Positions 12,891-24,581 are shown, counted from the first letter of the stretch. The stretch is DNA of 64,000 bases from Ilex aquifolium (GCA_951799425.1 OX637394.1:27378001-27442000); one strand, 5' to 3'. Numbers and translations are program-made. The notes: generated from the letters alone by a model not told the origin.

Positions 12891-13810
12891 TGCAGTCCGG
12901 GAGGGTGGTGACTTATGGTTCTCGGCAGTTAAAGAACCACGAGCAGAATTACCCCACACATGACATGGAATTGGCGGCCATTGTCTTTGCCTTGAAGGTT
13001 TGGCGTCACTACCTGTATGGCGAGCAGTTTGAAGTGTTTTCGGACCACAAGAGTCTGAAGTACATTTTTACACAGCGGGACCTCAACATGAGACAACGCA
13101 GGTGGATGGAATACCTCGAGGACTACGATTTCACGTTGCATTACCATCCCGGTAAGACAAATGTGGTGGCTGATGCACTCAGCCGAAAGTCACGGGGAGT
13201 TGTGGCTAGTGTGGCTTCCCGAGAGTGGCAGATGCTCGAGACTGCGGGACAGTTCGGGCTACATTACGCTGATTATATTCAGGGTACTTTGGGGAGCTTG
13301 GTGGCTACACCTTCCCTACTGAGCAGGGTTATTGAGTCCCAGGGGCAGGATACTAAGTTAGTGTCCATCAGGGACCGAGTACGATTGGGTACGGGTGATA
13401 AAGGCTGGGCCATTCACACAGATGATAGTCTTCGGTTTAGGGGACGGATTGTGGTTCCCCAGTTTGCAGAGCTCAGAGAGGAGATTCTCAAAGAGTTTCA
13501 TTATTCCCGATTTGCTGTGTACCCAGGTGGCATAAAGATGTATCATGATCTTCGTCGCCAGTATTATTGGAGCGGGATGAAAAGAGATGTTGGAGATTTT
13601 GTCAGACGATGTCTCACCTGTCAGCAAGTTAAGGCTGAACACCAGAGACCAGCAAGATTACTCCAGCCTTTGGAGGTAGCTGAGTGGAAGTTGGAGCATA
13701 TCACGATGGATTTTGTGACCCATCTGCCACAGACATCGCTGGGGCATGACGCGGTGTGGGTGATAGTGGACCGACTTACCAAGTCAGCACATTTTCTGGA
13801 GTGCGGATGA
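12764..13810 (+). pseudogene. RNase H and integrase N-terminus of element B pol
   Basis: RNase H degrades the RNA template; its start [18 protein letters not shown] and end VVADALSRK are present, with further family residues in between ([10 protein letters not shown]). It is followed by the HHCC zinc-binding domain of integrase ([25 protein letters not shown]) and the first catalytic aspartate in [10 protein letters not shown]. The first residues of this frame, before about 12820, are out of frame with RT. A second frameshift near 13800, after LTKSAHFL, puts the remaining integrase in a different frame. Confidence 0.87.
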
Positions 13811-14763
13811 CCTTCACACTGGAGGAATTCTGCAGGTTGTACATACGGGAGATTGTCCGGTTGCATGGGGTACCCGTATCTATAGTATCGGATCGAGATC
13901 CCATATTTACGGCTCAGTTTTGGGAGAGTTTTCAGAGAGCCATGGGGACACAGTTGATGATAAGCACTGCTTTTCATCCTCATACGGATGGTCAGTCGGA
14001 GAGGACTATCCAGACCTTAGAGGACATGCTGCGGGCATGCGTCCTAGATCTCAAGGGTAGCTGCGAAGATCATTTGCCCTTGGTGGAGTTCGCATATAAC
14101 AATAGTTATCAGGCGAGTATACAGATGGCACCCTATGAGGCATTGTACGGGAGGCCATGTCGTTCTCCGGTCTGTTGGACGGAGGTAGGAGAGAGGTCTT
14201 CTACGGGTCCGGAATTGGTAAAAGACACCTCGGAGAAGGTGGACTTGATTCAGAAGCGTCTTCTCACGGCTCAGAGTCGACAGAAGAGTTATGCTGATAG
14301 ACGACGACGACCTCTAGAGTTTGAGGTGGGAGATCATGTCTTCTTGAAGGTTATACCTAAAAGAGGAGTGGTCTGGTTTGGTAAGCGGGGGAAACTGTCA
14401 CCGAGATACATCGGGCCCTTCGAGGTACTCGAGATGGTGGGTACAGTTGCTTATCGGTTGGCGTTACCGCCAAATTTATCGGGTGTTCATGCGGTATTCC
14501 ATGTCTCTATGCTCCGGAAGTATACTCCAGATCCGACACATGTGGTGGATTGGGGTGAGTTGACTGTTGATGCGGATGGGACCTTCGAGGAGGGACCGGT
14601 GCGCATCATGGATAGCCGGGAACAGGTTTTGCGAGGCAAGACCGTGCGGCTAGTGAAGGTGTTGTGGCAGCACCGAGGAATGGAGGAGGCGACATGGGAG
14701 CGCGAGGACACCATCCGTACCCATTATCCTTTCTTATTCGAGGATGGAGGTACTTTCTTATAG
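13756..14763 (+). pseudogene. Integrase core and chromodomain of element B pol
   Basis: The core contains the remaining catalytic residues: aspartate in SDRDPIFTAQFW and glutamate in DGQSERTIQTLEDML. The GPF/Y module follows (LSPRYIGPFEVLEMVG), and the C-terminus EEGPVRIMDSREQ...VLWQHRGMEEATWERED is a chromodomain of the kind that guides chromovirus integration to heterochromatin. This last exon-like frame is open to its stop at 14761-14763. The first codons before about 13800 belong to the shifted frame. The stop is about 80 bp from the polypurine tract, as expected for a Tekay-type element with no third ORF. Confidence 0.9.
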
Positions 14764-14844
14764 TCATTAAATATTAACTGACTGTTGCAAATGCATGTGG
14801 TTGTATGTGTATGTATGTGTGAATTTCGGGGACGAAATTCTTTT

Positions 14845-14857
14845 AAGGGGGGAAGAA
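14845..14857 (+). promoter_or_regulatory. Polypurine tract of element B
   Basis: AAGGGGGGAAGAA stands directly before the 3' LTR start TGTAAAACC. It would prime plus-strand DNA synthesis. Confidence 0.88.
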
Positions 14858-16892
14858 TGTAAAACCCGAGCAAATTTGAACTTTTTCTTAAAAAAGGCAA
14901 AATGGTAATTTGTCATCCTAATGCATATTTAAAATACTCATATTCTAGACCTCGGATGAGCAAACGAAGTTCACCGTTGAATTCGTATCGCGAAAATGAG
15001 TCACCCTGTCAAATTTCGAGATAGTCGGATTTTTGCACGTCGTTCGAGACGACTACGTGGCGAATGACATTTTAAAGGTCCCCAAAAATATTTTTTATAA
15101 AATTTCCTTAAAATTAAGTTAAAGTTCAAATAAAATTAATTTGAACTTAATCCGATGTATAAGGAATCGTTTCGGGACGAAAAACGAACCCTGAAGTGAT
15201 AAACGAGCGGGACAATGTGGACCGCGGAATTAAAACTATAAATAGGGACTTAAAATTGATATTTCAGCACAAATATATTCTCTATTCATCACACCACACG
15301 TTGGAGAGGAGAGAAAATAGAGAAAATGAATTTTCCAGACTTTCTTCCGTCGATCCGCTAGGCTACGTCGGCCGGAATCGCTTGAACCAAGAATTAAAGT
15401 TGGTCTACGCGATGAGGGCTACGCGTGGGTACCAAAAACAAAGATTTTAACCGAAGATCCAAAATGGGAGATTTTGGGGAAATCAAGTCTTGGTGGGTAT
15501 TTTTCTTGAGCTCAAACCGAAAGGAAGAAGAAGAAGTGATACTGTCAATCCTGGACAATATGTGAGTTTCTTATTCATTTCATAAGCTACGATTATTTAA
15601 TAATTCTGAAATTTTGAGGTTATAATATAGACTGAAAAAGAATTCGTTTGGTTTTGGTTTCAAGTAAAATGGAGATAAATACAATTTTTGGTGATTTTTG
15701 AAAGTTAGCCTCAGCCTATAGAAACTGATCTGGAAAATCTGGACAGCATGTAGTTTCGTAATTGGTTTTATGAGTTAGAGTTCGTTTATGAATCTTAAAC
15801 TTTTAGGGTTTGAAATAGATTCATAAAGGGTTATTTTGGATTTGGTCTCATGCCAAAAGGATGAAAACTCTATTTTTGGTGAATTTCTAAAGATGATTAT
15901 GACCTGCTGGAACCTGAAAATTCTGTAACTTACACTTAGTTTAGGAGTTACTTGGAACAGGTATTTAGTGTTCAAAAATAGTGATTTTTTGTGAAAGCTA
16001 ATTCCTATGAGTCTATGTTCATCTCCCACATATTTTGTTAGAATTGGATTTTAATAACTAGAGTTAGAGTTGTTTTAACTCATGAAGGTTACCTGCAGAA
16101 TGTTCAAAGATGCTAAACGCCTACGCTTAGTTGGAAAAGAACCCTACATGTGACATTAAAACTAAACAAGAGAGGATGTGTTCTTGAGGCTTTCTACACT
16201 CATCTTACACTTCTATTAAGGTAGGATTTCTGGGTTTATTTCTTACCTAAGATGTATTATGGTTAAATGGAGATGAGAAATGGATGGAATATATATTCTA
16301 TCTTGAGGTGGTTTTGTTTCTTGTACTATGTGGTTACTTGAAATGGTTTGTAGAAATCATTTAGTATGATTTATTGAGCTATGTGGTAATGTGGAATCAC
16401 ATGCTTATGATATGATTTATGATTGAAATGTAGTTGTTGATATATGCATGTTTTGATATATATTGACATTGTGACAAATATGGTATTTATATGCTTAGGA
16501 TATAATTTACAATGGATGTGTTGGAATTGTTCGTATGTCATTCATAGCATATGGAACATTATGTTGTTGTGCAATGGTGCATCACATTGCATATGCACGG
16601 AAACATCTCATCACATGGGTGTGTGCATGGTTGTCGTCAATACCATACTTGGTGATTGACGGATGGCTTGGAAAAGTTGGGTCGAAGGTCTAGCTAAGCC
16701 GCTTGGTTTCATGATAAATTGGGTCGGGGTTAGCAAGAAGGGCTAGAATATCCCTCGGGTGAAAGACTCATTGATAGGATTCGTACTCCGTTGGTGTAGA
16801 AGGCCATAAAGTGTGTCGGTATACGCGGAACCGTGGGTTGAAGTCCTAAAATTCCGTGTCGACTGGGTACCGTTGGTGTAAGTCCATGAATG
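14858..16892 (+). repeat. 3' LTR of element B, part 1
   Basis: Homologous to 7029-9078 of the 5' LTR, with TATA box at 15237-15244. It carries small indels against the 5' LTR, for instance a deletion near 15021. It is interrupted by element A after 'gtccatgaatg'; the LTR resumes at 27458. Confidence 0.9.
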
Positions 16893-18771
16893 TGATTAAC
16901 CCTAAATTGTGTGTAAATTAAAATGATAAGTACTCACTTTTGTAAAAATGAAACAACTAAATATTATGAATTATGTTTTGGGTGTGAATTATAGTTTTTA
17001 ATAACTTATGTTAAAGATTGCAGGGTCAAATGCAGAAATACTGGAAAGTACAAGACAATTTTGCAAAACTGGAAATAACGAAGGACTAAAGTGCAATAAA
17101 GAAACTTGGACCAATGGGATCATCACACTTGGACCAATAAGGAAGAGACATGTGTACCAATGGAAGCAAGACAAGTGGCAGCCCAAGACGGTGACACCTA
17201 GCATCACTGCAAAGCAAAACCTTCTGGAAGGTTGCGAAGTGGCAGCTCCGGACGGCGACACCTAACCCTACTGCAAGACATCACCTTCCTAAAGGGTTGA
17301 TGACCTTCCTAAAGGCACCCCCCCTTGCCGTGCACCTCCTCCCCTATAAATAGGGGCTGAATTCTTCATTTCCAAAGGACACCACACAAGACACAAAAGC
17401 CTTCACACCTTGCCTAGCCTTTCAACACCAAGTCTTCCTTTGTTACTTCCAACATACAAAATCAGCCCCTTAACCACTCAAAACCAGCCGGCCTCCAAGC
17501 TCCAAAGGAAGAATACCTTAGAGAAAGATAGAGAGAAAAGAGAAAGGAATAGCCGGTGTGTGACACCCTTTCCGTATTTCGACATTTCTGTTGTAATCTT
17601 TCTATTCGGGCAGTTGAACTACCGCCACTTTTGTGTCTTGAATGATAATAAAGGTGGTTGTGTTTCAAGTGTTCTTTGTGAAAGAAGTTATATTTTAATT
17701 TCTGTTGTAATGAATACTACCCGCACTTCTTGCTTTTCTATAGTAATGGAGTGTGAGTAGTCGGTTATACCCTTCAAACTAGGGTAAACATATGTATAAT
17801 ATTGCTTAAGTGCTGGAAATGTTGATGTTGTATTTACATGTTTATATGTTACATATATATTTATATATAGATTATATTAATAGACTGACAGTCTAACAAC
17901 CACGGTGTTCCTATTGGTATGGCTCTGCTTCCACTGGAATACTGAGGCTGTTTAACTGGCGGTTATGTAACCAGCTTTCCTAAGAAGTTGCTGGGTTATA
18001 TTATATATGTTATATATATATTTATATATAGACTATATTAATAGACTGACAGTCTAACAACCACGGTGTTCCTATTGGTATGGCTCTGCTTCCACTGGAA
18101 TACTGAGGCTGTTTAACTGGCGGTTATGTAACCAGCTTTCCTAAGAAGTTGCTGGGTTATGCTATACTACCACCAGTTCGCTTAAGACGCGGCTGCGTTA
18201 TGGTTTATTATATAAACAAGTAACAATCATAACATCAAGGGAATAACTCAAGTATTCCACTGGAATGGCTTGTCCTTCTGGTTTGCTTGGGTTAATCAAT
18301 TGAAGTGGATATAACCAGCTTTCCTAAGAAGTTGCTGAGTTATTATTTATACCACCAGCTAGCCTAAGAAGCTGCGGTGTTATGATTTATATACATCAGA
18401 CCTGCCGATTGACTTACCAGTAACATGTGAGTTAATTGTTGTGAGGTAGCATTTCCAGTAACTTAAACAATACAAAGCATATGGATCCCTAAACTTAAGG
18501 GTATATTTTATATTCCTGTCATTACTCTGCTTTATTTACGCACTTTATTTAATTCATCGTTATCACGCTAAGCTCACATCACAAGCTATCAAACGATATT
18601 CTGCTTCAAACAACACCTTTAATATTTTTATTTTATTTTAAGTTTTAAATTACTAAACAACTCTCTGTGGGATCGATACTTGGACTTAAAACCGAGAAAA
18701 CTACAATTTGACCACTTATACTTGGGTGTAAAATAATAATATAATTCAGACACACTAAAAAGTGCGAATCA
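16893..18771 (+). repeat. 5' LTR of element A
   Basis: An LTR of 1879 bp with TGATT...AATCA inverted ends. U3 carries a 40-bp imperfect direct repeat (starting 17173 and 17237) and two CCTTCCTAAAGG dyads (about 17285 and 17308) just ahead of the TATA box. Downstream there is a 161-bp tandem duplication (repeat landmarks at 17883 and 18044) and several hairpin-like modules with arms such as AACCAGC and GCTGGGTT. The 116-residue open frame at 17410-17760 is repeated in the 3' LTR and is unlikely to be a gene. Confidence 0.92.
17345..17352 (+). promoter_or_regulatory. TATA box of A 5' LTR
   Basis: TATAAATA is set inside the palindrome CCCCTATAAATAGGGG. The same motif is at 26030-26037 in the 3' LTR. 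Confidence 0.75.
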
Positions 18772-18777
18772 AGTTTT

Positions 18778-18795
18778 TGGCGCCGTTGCCGGGGA
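18778..18795 (+). promoter_or_regulatory. Primer binding site, tRNA-Asp (element A)
   Basis: TGGCGCCGTTGCCGGGGA lies six bases after the 5' LTR and is complementary to the last 18 bases of plant tRNA-Asp including CCA. This primer is typical of Athila-type elements. Confidence 0.92.
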
Positions 18796-18930
18796 GTTAA
18801 GGTAATTGAAAAATAAAATAAAATAAAATATAAAATATAAAATTATAATTAAAATAATATTTATAAAAAAAAAAAAAAAATTTTATTTGTTTGTTTGTTA
18901 TATATGTTTATAGTTTGTTATTTTTAGTCT

Positions 18931-19623
18931 ATGTCTGTTCATTCATTAGTAGGTTCTGTAAATCAGTCAACTCCTTCATCTTCCTCATCTTCTTCATCTG
19001 CATCTACACAAGAATCAGTTAACTTAAGTATGGCTCAAAATGTACCTAGGGAGGAAGAGGCTAGAGAACAGGAAATAGTTCAAAATACTAGACCATTAAG
19101 AGAATATTTACATCCTACTAGAACTAATGTTCCGTCATGTTTTGCTTTTCCAACAGACGCTCCAAATATTAATATCAAGCCAGGAACAATACAACTACTA
19201 CCACAGTTCCATGCTTTGGAAGATGAAAATCCTTATGTTCATATGAAAGAATTTGAAGAAGTCTGTGGAACTTTGCAAGATAGTTCTGAAATGATTAAAT
19301 TAAAACTTTTTCCTTTTTCGTTAAAAGATAAAGCTAAACTATGGCTTAACTCTTTAAGAGCAAATTCTATCACAAATTGGCAAGCTTTACAAACTGAGTT
19401 CTTTAAAAAAAAATTTCCTGTGCATCGTACTAATGCACTAAGACGTAAAATAATGAATTTTGTTGTAAAGGAAAAAGAAACTTTTTATCAATGTTGGGAA
19501 AGATTTAAAGATCTTCTCCAAGCTTGTCCACATCATGCATTTGAAAACTGGACTTTAGTTGGTTTCTTTTATGATGCTCTTCCATTTGCAATGAGACAAT
19601 TTGTTGAAATGATGGCTCAATGA
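18931..19623 (+). pseudogene. gag of element A, capsid part
   Basis: Athila-type Gag. After a serine-rich N-terminus it carries the conserved LREYLHPTRTNVPSCF, IQLLPQFHALEDENPYVHMK and the capsid core with KAKLWLNSL, FFKKKFPVHRTNALRRKIMNF cut here, and ENWTLVGFFYDALP. The frame ends at a TGA (19621-19623) after FVEMMAQ, and the same frame reopens directly and continues to 21654, so the stop is most simply a GGA-to-TGA change in the expected NGEF context. It sits 135 bp after the primer site. If the stop is not read through, this copy cannot make full Gag. Confidence 0.88.
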
Positions 19624-19629
19624 GAATTT

Positions 19630-21654
19630 ATGAGTAAAAATCCTGAAGAAGCATTTCAATTTTTTGATACTAGTTCGGAGAGTTCCCAGATGTGGGACTC
19701 AACTTCTTCAAACATTGTGGAAAATAGGCCATCTATATCTGAAAGAGGGAAATATGTTTTAAAAGACGATGATGATTTAAGAGCTAAAATGACTAATTTA
19801 TCTCGAAAATTAGAAGCCTTAGAAATGAAAAAACTTAAACAAGTATCTGTTGTAACCTCTACTGATCAAGTGTGTGAAATTTGTGCGTTGTCAGGACATC
19901 CTGCTGGAGAATGTCCAACTATACTTGCTTTTAAAGAAGTTTTAATTGAACAATCAAATGCTGTTCCAATTTATAATAAACCATATTCAAATCCATATTC
20001 TGAAACTTACAATCCAGGATGGAGAAATCATCCGAATTTTAGTTGGAGAAATACACAACCTACAAATCAAACACAAGGTCCACCACAGCCACAAAATCAA
20101 CAACAGTACCAACCTTATCAACCTCCTCAAAGAAGAGCTCTGGAAGATACTATGAATCAATTTATTCAAAGTCAAATGAGTTTTAATACTCAAACAACTC
20201 AAGCATTTAATGATTTTAAAGCTCAAACTTCCCAGAGTATTGAAGATATTAAGAGTCATCTTGCTAAGTTGACCCAGTCCTTGAGTACGTCAGAGAAAGG
20301 AAAGTTTCCTTCTCAACCTAAACCTCCACAAAGTCAGAGTCATGTTAATTCTGTATCCTCTGAATCTTCGTCAAATCAAGTACAAGCAATTACAACACTA
20401 AGAAGTGGTAAGGTAATTGATAAAACCATCAAACCTAAGATTTTAAAGAAAATACGTGAGTCAATTCCTGTAAACGAACCACTTGAATCTGAACCTTTAA
20501 TCAAAAAGCAACCAGGAGTACAAAGTGAAAAAGATCTGTCATGTCCTATCCCTTTACCTTTCCCTCAAAGAGTCAAGCAACTTCAAACTGAAAAAGATCA
20601 ATCTGATATTCTCGAGCTATTTAAACAGGTAAAAATTAATATTCCTTTATTGGATGCAATAAAACGAGTTCCAGTTTATGCTAAATTCCTAAAAGATCTT
20701 TGCACAACAAAAAGAAGAACTAATGTACCAAAGAAAGCATTTGCAACTGAGCAAGTCAATATAATACAACATGATACACTTCTTAAGTACAAAGATCCGG
20801 GTAGTCCTACAGTTTCATGTCTTATTGGAAATTTTCAAATTGAACAAGCTCTGTTAGATCTTGGATCCAGTTGTAATTTAATGCCATATTCAGTCTATAC
20901 ACAACTAGGACTAAGTGAGTTAAAACCTTCTAATATTAAATTACAATTAGCAGACCGATCAGTGAAAATTCCAAGAGGAATTGTGGAAGATGTTATTATC
21001 CAAGTGGATCAATTCTATTTTCCAGCAGATTTTATTGTTATAGATACGGAACCAAGTTGTCAGATGTATGTCTCTCAATACATACCTCTTATTTTAGGTC
21101 GACAATTCCTAGCTACATCAAATGCATTGATTAACTGTAGGAATGGAGTCATGAAACTTTCATTTGGAAACATGACTTTGGAATTAAATGTTTTTGAAGG
21201 AACAAAACAACCTAGAGAAGAAGAAGAACCATACGAAGTAAATTGTGTTGAGATATTAACTCAAAGTTTTTTTGAAAAGAACTTTCTAGAAAAAGAGTTA
21301 TTTGCATTAGAATCAATACCTGATACTGAATCTGAAATTACATCTGTAAAAGATATACAATATGAAGAATTGTCCCCAACAATTATGGAATCTAATGTCA
21401 AAGTTTTTAAGCCAGAATTAAAACCTTTTCCAACTAATTTAAAATATGTTTTTTTAGGAGAAGATGAAATTGATAAGATTGTAGAGGAGAAAATTAACAC
21501 CTCTTCTTATTATGACCCTCTACAAGTCTGTTTAATTAATTCTATTGTTGATAGTGGAAATCCTGAGGTACAATTTTATGCTGATTTGTTAAATTCTTCG
21601 CCGAAAGTATCAGGGAATGTAAGAAACTCTACTTGGGAGCTTAAGCCCGATTGA
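19630..21654 (+). CDS. gag C-terminus and protease of element A
   Basis: This 674-codon frame continues gag in phase. A CCHC knuckle of form CX2CX4HX4C (CEICALSGHPAGEC) lies at about residues 83-96, followed by a proline/glutamine-rich section and a linker. Protease is recognised by LLDLGSSCNLMPYSVYTQLGL, where the catalytic aspartate is in DLGSS, and by LILGRQFLATSNALINCRNG. The frame then reaches ELKPFPTNLKYVFLGEDE, which in D leads straight into RT. Here some 60 unrelated residues (DKIVEEKINTSSYYDPLQ and onward) follow and the frame stops. RT, RNase H and integrase are wholly missing. The section is open and AT-rich, in keeping with recent activity in trans. Confidence 0.85.
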   Translation: MSKNPEEAFQFFDTSSESSQMWDSTSSNIVENRPSISERGKYVLKDDDDLRAKMTNLSRKLEALEMKKLKQVSVVTSTDQVCEICALSGHPAGECPTILAFKEVLIEQSNAVPIYNKPYSNPYSETYNPGWRNHPNFSWRNTQPTNQTQGPPQPQNQQQYQPYQPPQRRALEDTMNQFIQSQMSFNTQTTQAFNDFKAQTSQSIEDIKSHLAKLTQSLSTSEKGKFPSQPKPPQSQSHVNSVSSESSSNQVQAITTLRSGKVIDKTIKPKILKKIRESIPVNEPLESEPLIKKQPGVQSEKDLSCPIPLPFPQRVKQLQTEKDQSDILELFKQVKINIPLLDAIKRVPVYAKFLKDLCTTKRRTNVPKKAFATEQVNIIQHDTLLKYKDPGSPTVSCLIGNFQIEQALLDLGSSCNLMPYSVYTQLGLSELKPSNIKLQLADRSVKIPRGIVEDVIIQVDQFYFPADFIVIDTEPSCQMYVSQYIPLILGRQFLATSNALINCRNGVMKLSFGNMTLELNVFEGTKQPREEEEPYEVNCVEILTQSFFEKNFLEKELFALESIPDTESEITSVKDIQYEELSPTIMESNVKVFKPELKPFPTNLKYVFLGEDEIDKIVEEKINTSSYYDPLQVCLINSIVDSGNPEVQFYADLLNSSPKVSGNVRNSTWELKPD

Positions 21655-22027
21655 TCTATCCTCTAATGCACTTCTTGTATATAATAGTTAAAATTTTCTT
21701 TCTTTTGTGTTTTTATGTCTTTTGTATAGTTTCTTTGTTTGTTTGTTTTTTTTATTATTCTTATTTTTATTTTTATTAGAATTTTATATTATAAATATCT
21801 CTCGCTGCAAGACCTAATTAGTAATTTTCTCTTTTCATCTTATATAGTGAAAATAATGTTTAATTTAAATTGGGGAGATAGGCGTGTGAGTTTACTTTAT
21901 GAGTTTAAAATAATAATTATGATTTAAAAATTTTGTTCGTCTTTGTGACTGGCAGACGTTAAAGAACCAGATAGGGAGTCAATTTTAAATAATTTTTCTT
22001 TGAGTCATTTTTATATTTAAAAAAAAA
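21655..22027 (+). other. Element A spacer with internal PPT-like sequence
   Basis: An AT-rich spacer after the truncated pol. AAATTGGGGAGATAGG (about 21868-21883) takes the place of the internal polypurine-tract-like sequence found after pol in C, D, E and G, though it is weaker. The block 'tctttgtgactggcagacgt' at about 21941 is shared almost exactly with C (31279) and D, immediately upstream of the zinc-knuckle ORF. No gene is seen. Confidence 0.6.
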
Positions 22028-22431
22028 ATGGATGAAAAATTATTTTGGTTGAGTTTAATTTTATTACGTCACTTTCCAAAAGATATACATACATTGATCA
22101 TGCAAAAAGCTAAAGTTGTTCGAAATTTCGAAATCTTTGAAAGCCAAGCACGACCCCTATGTGGGAAAAGCACATATGCTAAACATCGAAGAGCAAATCG
22201 TCTCTGTGCTTGTGTAAAATGTGGTCGTACAGAACATCTAAGACAGTATAATAAGTGTGCGGAACCAATTTCTGGTCGATCGTTAGATCGTTTACGGTGG
22301 ATTAGGGATGGGCAGAGCAAGGATTACCCTGAGACGCATCCTATTCCGGCCCAATGCTAAACAGATACGTGAGATCTGAAATTAACCGTGTCACTAATGT
22401 TACTGAACCAGATAGTTCTGATACAGACTAA
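22028..22431 (+). pseudogene. Small zinc-knuckle-like ORF of element A
   Basis: The ATG frame encodes MDEKLFWLSLILLRHFP at its start and runs 110 codons to 22360. Residues CVKCGRTEHLRQYNKC form a CX2CX4HX6C pattern, a CCHC-like knuckle with a longer last spacer. Alignment with C shows that a one-base deletion near 22333 shifts the frame; the remaining homologous residues (YSGPMLNRYVR and onward) continue in another frame to a TAA at 22429-22431, giving an ancestral length of about 135 residues. The protein is strongly basic in the middle. I know no family for it. Nucleic-acid binding is an inference from the knuckle and charge. Confidence 0.75.
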
Positions 22432-22486
22432 ATATGATCAATGTAATGTATAGCTTTTTGGGAATATATGTATAGTTGTAAATAAA

Positions 22487-22494
22487 TATAAATA
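22487..22494 (+). promoter_or_regulatory. Possible TATA box before third ORF of A
   Basis: TATAAATA occurs about 210 bp before the ATG of the third ORF, at the place where C and D have a palindrome array and TATA box. No palindrome array is seen here, so the role is uncertain in AT-rich sequence. Confidence 0.35.
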
Positions 22495-22705
22495 GCTATT
22501 AGATTAAATAGGAAATCCGTAAATAAGAAATAAGAAATAATAAAATAAAAACATCATAGTCCTGAAAAAAAAAGTGGTTAGTAAAATTTTGTAGAATAAA
22601 GCTATATTTAATGTTGTAAATTGCAGGACTTGACAGGAAAAAGAACACCAGTGTAGAACAGCAAGGAAATAACCTGCAATTACAAACCAAGAACCAGTCG
22701 AAAAG

Positions 22706-23811
22706 ATGAATCAAAGACCACAAACAAGAAGATCTGCAAGCCATGCACGAGAGAATCAATCTTCGCAATCCGAGACATCTCCACAACAACCTCAACCAGG
22801 AAACACTTTAATGAGGTGATGTTTGAAAATTTGGAACAACGAATCTGGTATGATACGAACTACCTAACTAAAAATATTATTTCTGAAAGGGTAGTAATAT
22901 ATGAAGATTTTGAAAACATAAGAAAAATTCTCCATGAAAGAGGATGGCTACAATATGTTAGGTTATCTGTTCCTGCATATGACTGTTTAGTTCGGGAGTT
23001 CTACAGTAATGCTGAAATTAAAGGGAAAAGACTACTGCGTATATTTGTTCGGGGAATAGTTTTTCAAGTTACACCAGACACTATAGCCGAATTCTTTCGA
23101 CCCATGCAAAGACAACCCCAACCACAATATCCTTACACCGAGCTACCTAGTTTGACTGAAGTAGGAAGAGAATTGACAGGAAATCCAGAATTTATTTGGG
23201 GACGCCCAAATAGTTACATTAAACAAGGAAGCCTGACAAATAAGTATCGCATCCTAAATATGATAACAGTGTACAATTTGCTACCACGAGCCCTAAAGTA
23301 TCAAATTTTTATTGACCATGCTTATTTCCTATATGCATTCGGAATGGGACACACAATTGACCTTCCAAACTTGATCTTAGACCAAATGATAATTGATGTG
23401 GATAATAGGAAGCTCACACTCCCGTATGCAATGTTAGTTTCTCAGATATGCAGGAATGCGGGCGTGATCATTAATCCAACATGGAAAACAGTGGAGCGTC
23501 TTGCACCAGTGGACAAAACTTCGTTAAAGAAGAGTCATGGAGGAAAAATAGGAAACCAACAAGGAATATCTTCATCACATGAAGAGGAACCATTTGAAGA
23601 ACCAGGTTGGGTATCTGAAGAGTACATACCACAAGAACAGCAGCCACAAGAAAATCAGCCATACATCCCCAGGGATGACCGCACTGATAGACAGGTCTTG
23701 TTAGAAGTAGAGACCAGCATTATTCAGATCAATCGACGTATGGATGAATATAAAGTTGAGTGGTGGCAGTTGATTCAAGACCATTCCAGAGGAGAATCTT
23801 CTAACTCTTAA
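22706..23811 (+). pseudogene. Third ORF (env-like position) of element A
   Basis: An ATG at 22706 opens a frame MNQRPQTRRSASHARENQ that stops after about 36 codons; the homologous body begins in another frame at about 22816 (VMFENLEQRIWYD), so a one-base indel near 22812 breaks the gene. The body carries RGWLQYVRL, CLVREFYSNAEI, LLRIFVRGIVFQVTPDTIAEFF and GRELTGNPEFIW, a pattern that by eye resembles the plant transposon-associated family PF20167 (recalled, not searched). About 360 residues in total. It has no signal peptide or hydrophobic segment, so a membrane envelope role is not supported. Homologues: J, C, D and more distantly E. Confidence 0.78.
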
Positions 23812-24581
23812 ATCGACTGGAGATTTTACAAACAAATTTTACTTTCTTTCACTCAGCCTTTACATTATGTGCTTTTAGTATATGCAATTTACTTTATGTT
23901 TTTAAAAAAATGCTGTGTGTTTTAATTTAAGTTATAAAAAAAAAAAAAAAATTAGTTAGGAGATATATTTCATACAATTTACAGTTAAAATTAGGTTAAT
24001 ATTCCTATGCTTTGTAAAAATAACCTTAATCTGATCACGCTGGATTTTCATATTGTAGTTATATATTATCTTAATATTTTTGTTAAAACTTACTTTTACA
24101 AGCACAAATAGATTTCTTTTATTTCAGAACCCTTGTGAAATATTACACTCTTTGCATATATAGTGGAGATGTATAACCAATTGTAGAATTTGAGCTAATC
24201 TCCCTTGGAGAGATATTCTACATCTACTCAAGTAAACATCTTCGATTCTACGGTAAACTTTCTTTGAATAATCTCATTAATTTTGTTTTGATTAGCACTC
24301 GTTAGACTATATTACTTGCATTATCCTTGAAATTCTTTTTATAGGAATGATACAAATGAATAATTTCTGGAAAATGATCTTAGGCCATGTTTGATTAATT
24401 TTGAGCCTTAACCATTTCTTTTACAAAATTATATCATTAGTCAGCCATGTTTGAGCCTAAAATAATATAAATTATTTTCATGAAACCAGAAAAGTACCCG
24501 AGCCAGATAAAAATATATTAAACCTACCTGTGCTACATAATTTTCTTGCACCCTCTTTTAAATCAACAGGATACAGAAAAG

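Noticed and set aside
17410-17760. 116-residue open frame, identical at 26096-26446
   Set aside because: It lies in both LTRs of A, is identical because the LTRs are young, and resembles no protein; the opposite strand is equally open.
18778-18795. tRNA-Asp gene
   Set aside because: Only the 18-nt complement of the tRNA 3' end is present; it is a primer binding site.
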